Assembly: GCA_016213865.1 (NCBI GenBank)
Contig: JACQZL010000106.1
Coordinates: forward strand, 1-8,366
Direction of reading: 5' to 3'
DNA length: 8,366 nucleotides
DNA from: Candidatus Rifleibacteriota bacterium
Lineage (GTDB): Bacteria > UBP17 > UBA6191 > JACPRK01
Part shown: piece by piece, positions 1 through 5,917 of the stretch
Layout: each line of letters begins with the position of its first letter
Position numbering within the stretch: the stretch's first letter is position 1
Program-made: the position numbers and the translations under genes
Notes under the pieces: model-generated
What the model was told of the DNA's origin: nothing
The model's input: only the letters and a program-made list of their open reading frames with translations
The model's database searches: none

Positions 1-5
1 GGGGG

Positions 6-1448
6 TCAGGCGGCAGGGGTCGCGGGCTCGCGCGGGCCGCCGAGGTCCTTCTGGTAGCAGACGAGACGGTGGTCGCCGATGCGGGTGGACTCCCGCACGG
101 CGGTATCGCAGGCGTCGATGAGCGCCTCCGGCTCGGAGACCTGGTCGGGGCAGGTCGCCAGACCCGCGGCGGCGGTGAACTGGGGTGTGCCGCTGTCCGA
201 ACGGTTTCCCAGGCTGTCGATCCGGTCTTTGAGCCGGGCGGCCAGGTAGAGCGCCCCCAGCGTGTCCGTGTCGGGCAGGAAGACGTAGAAGCTCTCTCGG
301 CGGCGCATCGCCCCGTCGTGAACGCGCAGGTTCTGCCGGATGACGGAACCCACCGACGCGAGCGCCGGGTTCTGCTCAGCCGCCGCCAGGCCGCCCGGCT
401 GGAACACGCACTTGAGCTTGACCAGCGACAGCCGCGTCTCGTTCCTGCGCAGCCGCTGGCACTCGATGTCGAAGAGCGAACGCCAGTAGTCGGGGCCCGG
501 CAATCCCGTCAGGGCCTCGCGAAACGCCTCATCGGGCCCACAGGTCTTGAGGTAGAACTGCGCGATCAGGGCCATCGCCTCCGACAGGAACCGCAGTTCG
601 CGATCGCCGAAGCCGGTGGGTGCGCCGAGGTTGACGAAGTTGCCGACTCCCACGACTTGCTCGCCGGCCTTCAGCGGCAGGCAGGCCAGCGTCTTGATCT
701 TGCGGGTCTGCTGGGGCAGGCTTCCGAAGTTCTTGAAGCGGGGGTCGCGATCTCCCCGGTTGACGACGACCGGCACGCCCTGTTCGATGGCCTCTCCCGA
801 GACGCCCTCGCGCGAAAGGAAGTTGACCGCCTTGGCCCCGTCCAGCGCCAGTTCCTGTTCCAGCGCGTCCGAGAGACCGGCCGACGCGACCAGGCTCAGC
901 TTCTGTTGCGGCGCGTCGAGCAGGCCCAGCGAGGACCACTCGAGGCACAGGTGGCTATTGCAGGCGGCCAGCACCAGCCGGGCTCCCTCCCGCAGGTCGA
1001 AGAGCGTCTGCGTGTCGCGCGCCACTCCGAGCAAGAGCTGGAGACCCGCGGCCTCGGAGTCGCGGGCGCCGGGCTGGAGCGCCTCCGGTCCGGGTCCAGG
1101 CTGGGCCTTGACGAGCCCCTCGTTGTCCCGCTGCAGGATGTAGCGGTTGAGCGCCGCGTAGACCGCCGCCATCTCGTCTCCGCAGCGGTCCCGCAGGACC
1201 TGATCCCACTGGCCGTCGGCCAGCTTGTCCAGCTTGACGCGCAGCTCCTCGAGGGGGGCCGTGACCGAGCGGGCCAGATACCAGGCGATGACGAAGGACG
1301 CCCCCATCAGTCCCGCTAGCCAGAGGTAGGCCTTGCCCAGCTCCGACGGGTCGACCAGGTGGGCCATCGAGAGCCCTCCGCCGGCGGTCGCGACGAGGAA
1401 GAAGAGCACGATGCGCCATCGGATCGAGACGGTGCGCAGCAGGTTCAT
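6..1448 (-). CDS. Membrane HAMP-GAF protein with degenerate GGDEF domain
   Basis: A 480-residue inner-membrane signalling protein, probably a regulatory partner rather than an enzyme. Two hydrophobic segments lie at about residues 13-30 and 40-58, separated by only about ten residues, so there is essentially no periplasmic sensor. A HAMP linker follows (about 60-108, with the conserved Pro in TAPLEEL), then a GAF domain (about 135-302) and a C-terminal GGDEF fold (about 311-466) recognisable from ALTGLPGPDYW and the FYVFLPDT strand. The catalytic signature is lost: RRESF (383-387) occupies the GG(D/E)EF position, and the metal-binding DxDxFKxxND segment is replaced by KLKCVFQPGG. Diguanylate cyclase activity is therefore unlikely. 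An RVHD (375-378) resembles an RxxD c-di-GMP site, but its spacing is off by one. The ATG lies 10 nt after the upstream gene's TGA with only a weak SD (GTGAG), implying co-transcription and probable translational coupling. Domain assignment is firm; the role is inference. Confidence 0.88.
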   Translation of the reverse strand: MNLLRTVSIRWRIVLFFLVATAGGGLSMAHLVDPSELGKAYLWLAGLMGASFVIAWYLARSVTAPLEELRVKLDKLADGQWDQVLRDRCGDEMAAVYAALNRYILQRDNEGLVKAQPGPGPEALQPGARDSEAAGLQLLLGVARDTQTLFDLREGARLVLAACNSHLCLEWSSLGLLDAPQQKLSLVASAGLSDALEQELALDGAKAVNFLSREGVSGEAIEQGVPVVVNRGDRDPRFKNFGSLPQQTRKIKTLACLPLKAGEQVVGVGNFVNLGAPTGFGDRELRFLSEAMALIAQFYLKTCGPDEAFREALTGLPGPDYWRSLFDIECQRLRRNETRLSLVKLKCVFQPGGLAAAEQNPALASVGSVIRQNLRVHDGAMRRRESFYVFLPDTDTLGALYLAARLKDRIDSLGNRSDSGTPQFTAAAGLATCPDQVSEPEALIDACDTAVRESTRIGDHRLVCYQKDLGGPREPATPAA

Positions 1449-1458
1449 CGCTCACGGC

Positions 1459-3525
1459 TCACGCCGGGATGACGGGCACCCCGTCCGTCTTGGGCACCTG
1501 GTCGAAGGTGCAGACCCGGTTTCTGCCGGTGTGCTTGGCGTGGTAGAGCGCCTGGTCGGCGTACTCCATCAGGACGCCCTGCTTCTGGGCGTGGCCGGGG
1601 TAGTCGGCCAGACCGATGCTGACCGTGATCTGGACTGTCGTCCCGCCCAGATCGAGAGCGGCGGATTCGATGGTCTTCCGGATGCGCTCGGCGGGGATGG
1701 AGGCGATCTCGGCCGATTGCTCGGGGCAGACGACGGCGAACTCCTCGCCGCCCAGGCGGCTCACGATGTCGACCTTGCGCATGCACGACTTGAAGATGCG
1801 GGCCACGTGGATGAGGACCTGGTCGCCCGCGGCGTGGCCGTAGGTGTCGTTGAACCTCTTGAAGTGGTCGATGTCCAGCATCATCACCGTGCAGGCGCTC
1901 TTGTAGCGGCGGGCGCGGCGCAGCTCCTCCGAGAGGCGCTGGAAGAAGAAGCGGCGGATGGTGAGCTTGGTCAGCTCGTCGGTGATGGCCAGCGTGTAGA
2001 GGCGGGCGTTCTCGATGGCGATCGCGGCCTGGTTGGCCAGGGCCATGAACAGCTCCTGATCGCGGTCGTCGAGGGTGTAGGGCGTCGTCTTGCTGATGTT
2101 CAGGACACCCAGGCGCTTGTCCTTGGCGATCAGCGGGACCGAGAGCATCGTGCCGCCCAGGATCTGGCCGTCCTTGAGCTTGGAGAAGCTGGGGCTCTTC
2201 AAGGTGTCGACGATCAGCATCGGGCGGCCGGTCTGCAGGACGTGGCCGCTGACCTTGTCTCCGAGCTTGACGCGCGTCGTCTCGACCACGGACGCGTCAA
2301 TCCCTTTGGCCACGTGGATGCGCAGCTCTTGTGTGTCCTCGTCGAGCAGCATGATCGAGCCGCGTTCGGCCATCACGATCTTCATCGCCCGGTCCAGCAG
2401 CAGCTCGAGCAGGGTGTTGTACTCCAGGGTCGAGCTGAGGTCCCGCGCCACCCCGTAGAGGGTCTGCATCTCGTCGTACTTCTCGCGCAGGTCCGCCTGC
2501 ATGCGCTTGAGATTGACGCGCATCACCTCGAACGCGTCGGCCAGCTCGCCGATCTCGTCGAGGCTCACGGGGGGGACCGGGCGACCCAGGTCGCCCTGCG
2601 AGATGGTAAACGCGGCGTTGACCAGCCGCTCGATGGGCGTCGTGATGAAGGTGCGACCGAAGAGCACGCCGAAGAGCAGCGCGATGAAGCCCGTGAACGT
2701 GCCGAGCTGGATGACCTTGTCCTGGATCTTGGTCAGGGCCACCAGCGCGCCGGGTTTGGCGATGTTGACGATGCGCCAGGGAGGCGTCTCGTAGCTGTAG
2801 CCCGGCAGGTCCTTCAGCGACATCTCGAAGCGGTTGACCACCTGCGGGTCGTCCGACCACGTCATGAACAAGTTCCCCTCGGTGAACGGTGCCCCCTTCG
2901 TGGCGGCGATGACGTGAAAGTCCTGATCGAGGACGTAGATGTGCAGGTTCGCGTAGGCCCGGGTCAGGAGGCTCAGGATCTCGTTCAGCGTGCGGGCCAG
3001 CAACCCCAGGTTGAGACCGGCGATCATCGCTCCCTTGACCAGGCCTCGACGGTCGTAGAGCACCAGCTTGACCTGCGCCTCTCCCGCGCGCGCGATGGTG
3101 GTGCCGCCGTAGCGGTCGATCGCCGCCAGCGAGAAGAGAGTCGTCGGGTCCTCGATGACGACGGGACGCCCCGCCTGCGCGACCAGCTTCTTGTCCCGGC
3201 TGTAGACCGAGATGCCGTCGAAGATCGTGTTGTTCTGCAGGAAGCTGCTCAGCATCGACCCGGCCGACTTAGCGTCGGCGTCGAGCAAGTCCTGAGAGGC
3301 GGCCAGCGTGTCCAGGACCGTCCGCGCGTTGCGCATCGTGCTGTAGATCTGGAACGCGATCAATCGGGAGAACCCGTAGTTCATGCCGCGGACCTGGTCG
3401 TCGACGTGTCCCTGCTGGATCGAGATCGCCATGTATCCCAGGATGCCCAGGGGCACGAAGGTGATCAGCACCAGCAACACGCTGAGCTTGGCCCAGATTC
3501 GATTGAACGGATAAAGGTACTTCAT
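1459..3525 (-). CDS. Membrane sensor diguanylate cyclase (periplasmic domain-HAMP-GAF-GGEEF)
   Basis: A 688-residue inner-membrane protein predicted to make cyclic di-GMP from two GTP. It has a first transmembrane segment (about 13-35), a periplasmic region of about 235 residues consistent with a Cache-type sensor (36-270), a second transmembrane segment (271-290), HAMP (291-345, with TTPIERL and DEIGEL), GAF (about 365-510) and GGDEF (about 512-675). The catalytic GGEEF is intact at 592-596, as are the metal-binding DIDHFKRFND (551-560) and YGHAAGDQ. RKVD (583-586) sits five residues before GGEEF, the standard spacing of the RxxD product-inhibition site. One oddity: the usual DxLTGLxNRR reads DELTKLTIRR (516-525), so the Asn that contacts guanine in PleD-like enzymes is Ile. 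It is first in a two-gene operon with the degenerate paralogue. No clear SD precedes the ATG; a TAAAAT -10 lies close upstream, implying a short leader. The signal sensed cannot be read from the sequence. Confidence 0.92.
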   Translation of the reverse strand: MKYLYPFNRIWAKLSVLLVLITFVPLGILGYMAISIQQGHVDDQVRGMNYGFSRLIAFQIYSTMRNARTVLDTLAASQDLLDADAKSAGSMLSSFLQNNTIFDGISVYSRDKKLVAQAGRPVVIEDPTTLFSLAAIDRYGGTTIARAGEAQVKLVLYDRRGLVKGAMIAGLNLGLLARTLNEILSLLTRAYANLHIYVLDQDFHVIAATKGAPFTEGNLFMTWSDDPQVVNRFEMSLKDLPGYSYETPPWRIVNIAKPGALVALTKIQDKVIQLGTFTGFIALLFGVLFGRTFITTPIERLVNAAFTISQGDLGRPVPPVSLDEIGELADAFEVMRVNLKRMQADLREKYDEMQTLYGVARDLSSTLEYNTLLELLLDRAMKIVMAERGSIMLLDEDTQELRIHVAKGIDASVVETTRVKLGDKVSGHVLQTGRPMLIVDTLKSPSFSKLKDGQILGGTMLSVPLIAKDKRLGVLNISKTTPYTLDDRDQELFMALANQAAIAIENARLYTLAITDELTKLTIRRFFFQRLSEELRRARRYKSACTVMMLDIDHFKRFNDTYGHAAGDQVLIHVARIFKSCMRKVDIVSRLGGEEFAVVCPEQSAEIASIPAERIRKTIESAALDLGGTTVQITVSIGLADYPGHAQKQGVLMEYADQALYHAKHTGRNRVCTFDQVPKTDGVPVIPA

Positions 3526-3546
3526 GAGAGCACGGACTCGGTCCCC

Positions 3547-3552
3547 ATTTTA
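3547..3552 (-). promoter_or_regulatory. Candidate -10 box of the diguanylate cyclase operon
   Basis: Read on the minus strand this is TAAAAT, five of six matches to TATAAT, in an otherwise GC-rich region and 21 nt before the ATG at 3525. No -35 resembling TTGACA lies 16-18 nt further upstream, where the edge of repeat copy A is found, so the promoter may need an activator or another sigma factor. Transcription would start about 15 nt before the ATG, which fits the lack of a clear SD. Confidence 0.4.
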
Positions 3553-3572
3553 CACGAGGGGGCGGCGAGGCC

Positions 3573-3701
3573 GGGGAGCGTCCCCGAGAAGTGTCTGCTC
3601 CGGTGGTAGCGGGTCTCCAGACCCGCCAGTCCTGGCGCGGCCTCGTGGGCCGGTCCGGAGACCGGCCACCACCAAGTTCCCCATGATCCGGGGACGCTCC
3701 C
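3573..3701. repeat. Dispersed palindromic repeat, copy A (129 bp)
   Basis: A noncoding element in the divergent region between the cyclase and phosphatase genes. It has near-terminal inverted repeats of 13 bp (GGGAGCGTCCCCG at 3574-3586 against CGGGGACGCTCCC at 3689-3701). Inside is a second complementary pair (GGTGGT 3602-3607, ACCACC 3668-3673) enclosing two hairpins: GCGGGTCT/AGACCCGC (3609-3616 and 3619-3626) and GGCCGGTC/GACCGGCC (3648-3655 and 3660-3667). The nested pairs allow a cloverleaf-like cruciform or RNA fold. It aligns with copy B at 5576-5776 in the same orientation: blocks of 21, 21 and 80 nt with 1, 2 and 8 mismatches. GCGAG occurs just outside both ends (3565-3569, 3702-3706) and could be a 5-bp target duplication, though in GC-rich DNA it may be chance. 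It resembles REP- or MITE-like elements in organisation; the family is not recognised. Confidence 0.85.
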
Positions 3702-3741
3702 GCGAGACCGCGGGGAGGGCCTCCCTGGGGCCGTCGTGCGC

Positions 3742-3747
3742 TACACT
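3742..3747 (+). promoter_or_regulatory. Weak candidate -10 box of the phosphatase gene
   Basis: TACACT matches TATAAT at four of six positions and lies 47 nt before the phosphatase ATG, between repeat copy A and the gene. No -35 hexamer is visible at 17-18 nt. A GGGAGG-G-CCTCCC inverted repeat (3713-3725) lies just upstream where a -35 would be expected and could bind a regulator. Tentative. Confidence 0.22.
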
Positions 3748-3780
3748 GCCCTCGCGCGCCCTCGACGGACGCTCGAGTTC

Positions 3781-3787
3781 AAAGGAG
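3781..3787 (+). promoter_or_regulatory. Ribosome binding site fixing the phosphatase start
   Basis: AAAGGAG ends 7 nt before the ATG at 3795, an optimal SD and spacing. It supports this start over longer readings in other frames across the intergenic region. Confidence 0.8.
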
Positions 3788-3794
3788 CTTTGGG

Positions 3795-4640
3795 ATGCGG
3801 TCGAGCAGGTTCTGGATGCTGATCCTGGTACTGGTCCTGACCCGGGCGCCGCTGGCCGCCGAATGGCGCCCCGCCGACTGGTCGCTGGCCCGGCCGACGC
3901 CTCGCAGCAACGCGGTGCTGGGCGGGGTGCTGGCCACCACGCGCGAGCTGGCCGCGAAGGGAAGGCGGCCGGTGAACGTCTTCGACCTCGACGGTACGTT
4001 GTTCGAGACCGGCTCGAGGCACAAGGCAGCGATGCTGAAGTTCGCCCGGCAGAACCAGAGGCGCTATCCCGACCTGCGCGCGAAGCTCGAGCGCTGGGTG
4101 CCGGAGCAGCTTCCGTACGAGATCTCGGACACCTTCGACGAGCTGGGCATCCGCAATGCCGCGGATCGCGAGGCCGCGATGAGACTCTGGAAGGAGTGCT
4201 TCCATTCCAACGAGGGCCTGCACCTGGACCGGCCGCTCCCCGGGGCACGCGAGTACGTGAACAAGCTCCACAAGGCGGGCAGCACGATTGTCTATCTGAC
4301 GGGCCGGAAGATCGCCCAGCAGCAGAAGGGCAGTCTGGAAGTCCTGGCCGAGAAGGGGTTCCCGGTGCCGCCGGAGCGCTGCGCGTTGATCATGAACCCG
4401 CGCACGGGCCTCCACGACACCATGTTCAAGGGCAGCGCCGCGGTCCGGGAGCAGATCGCGGCCTTGGGCGAGGTGGTGGCCGTCTTCGACAACGAGCCGG
4501 GCAACGTCAACGTCCTCGCGAAGTCCTTTCCATCGGCGTTGATGGTCTTCCTGGACACCAACCACTCACCCGCGGCGCCGCCGCTGGACACGGGAATCCC
4601 CGGCATCCGCAACTTCCGGTGGGGTTGGCTGCAGAGGTAG
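3795..4640 (+). CDS. Exported HAD-superfamily phosphatase
   Basis: A 281-residue protein of the haloacid dehalogenase (HAD) superfamily, most likely a periplasmic or secreted phosphomonoesterase. The N-terminus has a signal-peptide pattern: basic residues (MRSSR), a hydrophobic core (about 7-17) and a likely signal peptidase site near LAA/E (20-23). HAD motif I is FDLDGTLF (63-70), with nucleophile Asp64 and acid/base Asp66. Motif II is YLTGR (167-171), motif III is probably Lys212 in MFKGSAA, and motif IV is VFDNEPGN (230-237) with the metal-binding Asp232. About 95 residues of mostly helical sequence between motifs I and II would form a cap. All catalytic positions are present, so it should be active. 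The substrate cannot be predicted; exported HAD acid phosphatases (class B/C-like) are the nearest functional analogy. It is transcribed alone, divergent from the cyclase operon and convergent with the toxin-antitoxin pair. Confidence 0.9.
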   Translation: MRSSRFWMLILVLVLTRAPLAAEWRPADWSLARPTPRSNAVLGGVLATTRELAAKGRRPVNVFDLDGTLFETGSRHKAAMLKFARQNQRRYPDLRAKLERWVPEQLPYEISDTFDELGIRNAADREAAMRLWKECFHSNEGLHLDRPLPGAREYVNKLHKAGSTIVYLTGRKIAQQQKGSLEVLAEKGFPVPPERCALIMNPRTGLHDTMFKGSAAVREQIAALGEVVAVFDNEPGNVNVLAKSFPSALMVFLDTNHSPAAPPLDTGIPGIRNFRWGWLQR

Positions 4641-4830
4641 CGGGACGCCGGCACGGGTCGGCGCTGGGGATTACTCCTTTCGCGCAGTGCAGGCAGAGGA
4701 GCATGGTCATGACCGCAGTGGAACCGGGGCCGACTTGCCCGGGGGGGGACGTAAACGGTCCTCTCGTCCTCCGCCCCCCCGTGGAAGACCCAGCAGCCGC
4801 CCACTCTCAGCTCCCAGGGACCATCCCGGG
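4641..4830. other. Convergent intergenic region, possible weak hairpins only
   Basis: Spacer between the phosphatase and toxin genes, which end facing each other. CGCCG/CGGCG (4646-4650 and 4659-4663) could form a small hairpin just after the phosphatase stop, and CCAGGGACCATCCCGG (4814-4829) a bulged hairpin just after the toxin stop. Neither has a T-tract, so they are poor candidates for intrinsic terminators. A G-run (4740-4748) and a C-run (4775-4781) flank the middle. I see no gene here. Confidence 0.4.
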
Positions 4831-5217
4831 TTACCAGAAGACCGGCACGTCGTAGGCGCGGATGGCCTGGTCGGTGGTAACCAGACCCAGACCTTCGAGC
4901 TGGGCCTGAGCAACCAGTAGCCGGTCGAAGGGATCGCGATGGTGCAAAGGGAGATCTCCGCTGCGGCATGCATGCTCGCGCGTGATGGGAAGCGAGCGCA
5001 GTCCGCAGCGGTCTGCCTCTTCGAGAACGACCCGGGTTAACGGAGCCCGCAGGACTATCTTGCCGAGGCTGTGCTTGAGAGCTATCTCCCAGACACTTGC
5101 CGCGCTCAGGTACACCTCCCCTGGCGGAGCCTGCAAGAGGCGCCGCACGCCATCCGACAACCGCCGGTCGTCCAAGGTCCACCAGAGGAAGGCGTGCGTG
5201 TCGAGCAAGTAGTTCAC
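4831..5217 (-). CDS. VapC-like PIN-domain toxin
   Basis: A 128-residue single-domain PIN ribonuclease, the toxin of a type II toxin-antitoxin system; family members cleave RNA when freed from the antitoxin. The acidic active-site set is visible: Asp6 in LLDTHAFLWW, Glu44 in SVWEIALK, Asp95 and Asp98 in HHRDPFDRLL, and Asp116 in TTDQAI. These motifs match the PIN subgroup usually paired with Phd/YefM-type antitoxins (COG3744-like). The start is GTG, whose bases overlap the antitoxin stop in GTGA (5214-5217). No SD precedes it, so translation probably depends on the upstream antitoxin. The length is normal and nothing is missing, so the toxin is likely functional. The RNA target cannot be inferred. 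Confidence 0.9.
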   Translation of the reverse strand: MNYLLDTHAFLWWTLDDRRLSDGVRRLLQAPPGEVYLSAASVWEIALKHSLGKIVLRAPLTRVVLEEADRCGLRSLPITREHACRSGDLPLHHRDPFDRLLVAQAQLEGLGLVTTDQAIRAYDVPVFW

Positions 5218-5474
5218 GGCATCCGGGAGGTTCCCGGGGCCCCCGCCATCAGGGCGCCGATTGCCGCGTTGGTCTCTGCGGAGTCCCAGTCCTCCGCCAG
5301 CTCGACGAGACCGGCAAGGCCACCTGGCTTGGCACCGGCAGGCCGCTGCTCATAGGCGACCAGACGTGCGACCGGCCTACCGGCGCGCGCGATGACGATC
5401 TCTTCTCCGGCGCTGACGCGAGCGAGCAGCTTGGACAGGTTTGTCTTCGCTTCGTACACTCCGACCAGGGTCAC
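5214..5474 (-). CDS. Phd/YefM-family antitoxin
   Basis: An 86-residue antitoxin that should bind the PIN toxin and repress its own operon. The N-terminal VGVYEAKTNLSKLLARV, followed by GEEIVIARAGRPVARLV, is the characteristic Phd/YefM DNA-binding and dimerisation domain. The C-terminal part (about 45-86), rich in Ala, Gly and Glu, would be the flexible toxin-binding tail. The chosen start is GTG at 5474 because a perfect AGGAGG lies 6 nt upstream and family homology begins right there; an open frame continues upstream to about 5759 but runs through the operator and repeat copy B and is not real. The gene overlaps the toxin by 4 nt (GTGA). Antitoxin-first order and overlap are typical of such operons. 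A palindrome at 5497-5510 is the likely operator. Confidence 0.88.
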   Translation of the reverse strand: MTLVGVYEAKTNLSKLLARVSAGEEIVIARAGRPVARLVAYEQRPAGAKPGGLAGLVELAEDWDSAETNAAIGALMAGAPGTSRMP

Positions 5475-5490
5475 AGGCGACCTCCTGGTC
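5463..5490 (-). promoter_or_regulatory. Hairpin over the antitoxin SD and start codon
   Basis: In the transcript GACCAGG and CCTGGTC (plus-strand arms 5463-5469 and 5484-5490) can form a perfect 7-bp stem around a 14-nt loop. The upstream arm includes the first half of the AGGAGG SD, and the GTG start lies in the loop. It could reduce or gate antitoxin translation. The pairing is seen; the role is inference. Confidence 0.4.
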
Positions 5491-5496
5491 CTGACC

Positions 5497-5510
5497 TGGC
5501 TAGTTAGCCA
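5497..5510. promoter_or_regulatory. Probable toxin-antitoxin operator palindrome
   Basis: TGGCTA-GT-TAGCCA is a perfect inverted repeat with a 2-nt centre, 22 nt upstream of the antitoxin GTG. It is AT-richer than its surroundings. Phd/YefM antitoxins autoregulate by binding short palindromes of this kind near the promoter, so this is the best operator candidate. Confidence 0.55.
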
Positions 5511-5530
5511 AGGCAGGATCTCCAACCTCG

Positions 5531-5559
5531 AGGATACGGCAGCCTCTCTTCCGGCGCAA
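5531..5559 (-). promoter_or_regulatory. Candidate toxin-antitoxin promoter
   Basis: On the minus strand TTGCGC (5554-5559) and TATCCT (5531-5536) are separated by exactly 17 nt. The -10 matches consensus at four of six positions and the -35 at three. Transcription would begin about 15 nt upstream of the palindrome at 5497-5510, so a repressor there would sit in the initial transcribed region. Confidence 0.35.
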
Positions 5560-5575
5560 GGCCCACCGGTGAGAT

Positions 5576-5776
5576 GGGGAGCGTCCCGGAGAAGTGGGAG
5601 AAGGCATCGCTCCGTCGCCAGTGGCGTCTGTTCCGGTGGTGGCGGGTGCCCGCGCATCCTGAGTAGCGGCCGTGAGACCGCGTATCGAAGGACAGCCCCG
5701 CCAGTCCTGATGCGGCCTCTTGGGCCGGTCTGGAGACCGGCCACCACCAAGTTCGCCATGATCCAGCGTCGCTCCC
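5576..5776. repeat. Dispersed palindromic repeat, copy B (201 bp)
   Basis: Second copy of the element at 3573-3701, in the same orientation. Shared blocks are 5576-5596, 5627-5647 and 5697-5776, together about 91% identical to copy A. Two segments are extra: 30 nt at 5597-5626, and a 49-nt segment at 5648-5696 in place of 7 nt in copy A. The second lies in the first hairpin, so that arm is longer here (GGCGGG 5641-5646 against CCCGCC 5697-5702). The second hairpin is kept (GGCCGGTC 5723-5730, GACCGGCC 5735-5742) with a changed loop (TGGA for CGGA), as is GGTGGTGG/CCACCACC (5635-5642, 5741-5748). The right inverted repeat has decayed (only CGCTCCC still matches). Preserved stems with changing loops and arm length suggest the structure matters. 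It lies between the toxin-antitoxin promoter and the HEAT/pilin promoter. Confidence 0.85.
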
Positions 5777-5792
5777 CCAGGGTCCCTGACGC

Positions 5793-5821
5793 TTGACACG
5801 TTCCCCTCCAGCTAGTATCAG
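5793..5821 (+). promoter_or_regulatory. Sigma70-type promoter of the HEAT-pilin operon
   Basis: A perfect TTGACA (5793-5798) is followed after 17 nt by TATCAG (5816-5821; four of six matches to TATAAT). It is the best promoter in the window and points at the HEAT-repeat gene. Transcription would start near 5828, giving a leader of about 90 nt. Its -35 begins 16 nt after repeat copy B ends. Confidence 0.65.
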
Positions 5822-5850
5822 GCCAGTTGTTCGGAGCGAGTCCGGAGAGA

Positions 5851-5875
5851 GCCTGTCGACCGGTGGCGAACAGGC
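5851..5875 (+). promoter_or_regulatory. Leader hairpin upstream of the HEAT-repeat gene
   Basis: GCCTGT (5851-5856) pairs perfectly with ACAGGC (5870-5875), and the stem extends by CG/CG if one A is bulged; the loop is ACCGGTGG. It is in the predicted leader, about 30 nt before the SD. No known riboswitch was recognised. A regulatory role is possible but unsupported. Confidence 0.3.
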
Positions 5876-5917
5876 GGGACTTGCCAGCACGGTCATCGCG
5901 ACGCCAGGAAGGGCATC

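Noticed and set aside
1333..3609. 758-codon open frame on the plus strand, antisense to the diguanylate cyclase
   Set aside because: Its translation is low-complexity (rich in Asp, Val, Gln, Arg, His) with no domain, whereas the minus strand encodes clear Cache-HAMP-GAF-GGDEF motifs. Long antisense frames are common in high-GC genes.
3573..3684. Conserved small peptide encoded by both repeats on the minus strand (MGNLVVAGLRTG / MANLVVAGLQTG)
   Set aside because: Most differences between the copies in this frame change the amino acid (codon positions 1 and 2), the reading is broken by the copy B insertions, and conservation follows the hairpin stems. It is structural, not coding.
4705..4714. 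GGTCATGACC perfect 10-bp palindrome in the convergent spacer
   Set aside because: It is short and isolated, with no gene start or promoter nearby; chance is likely.
4292..5182. 296-codon minus-strand frame across the phosphatase end and toxin
   Set aside because: It overlaps two well-supported genes and has no domain; it is an open frame by composition only.
5475..5759. N-terminal extension of the antitoxin to 181 residues starting MANLVVAGLQ
   Set aside because: The extension translates the operator, promoter and repeat B; a GTG with perfect AGGAGG at the start of family homology is far better.
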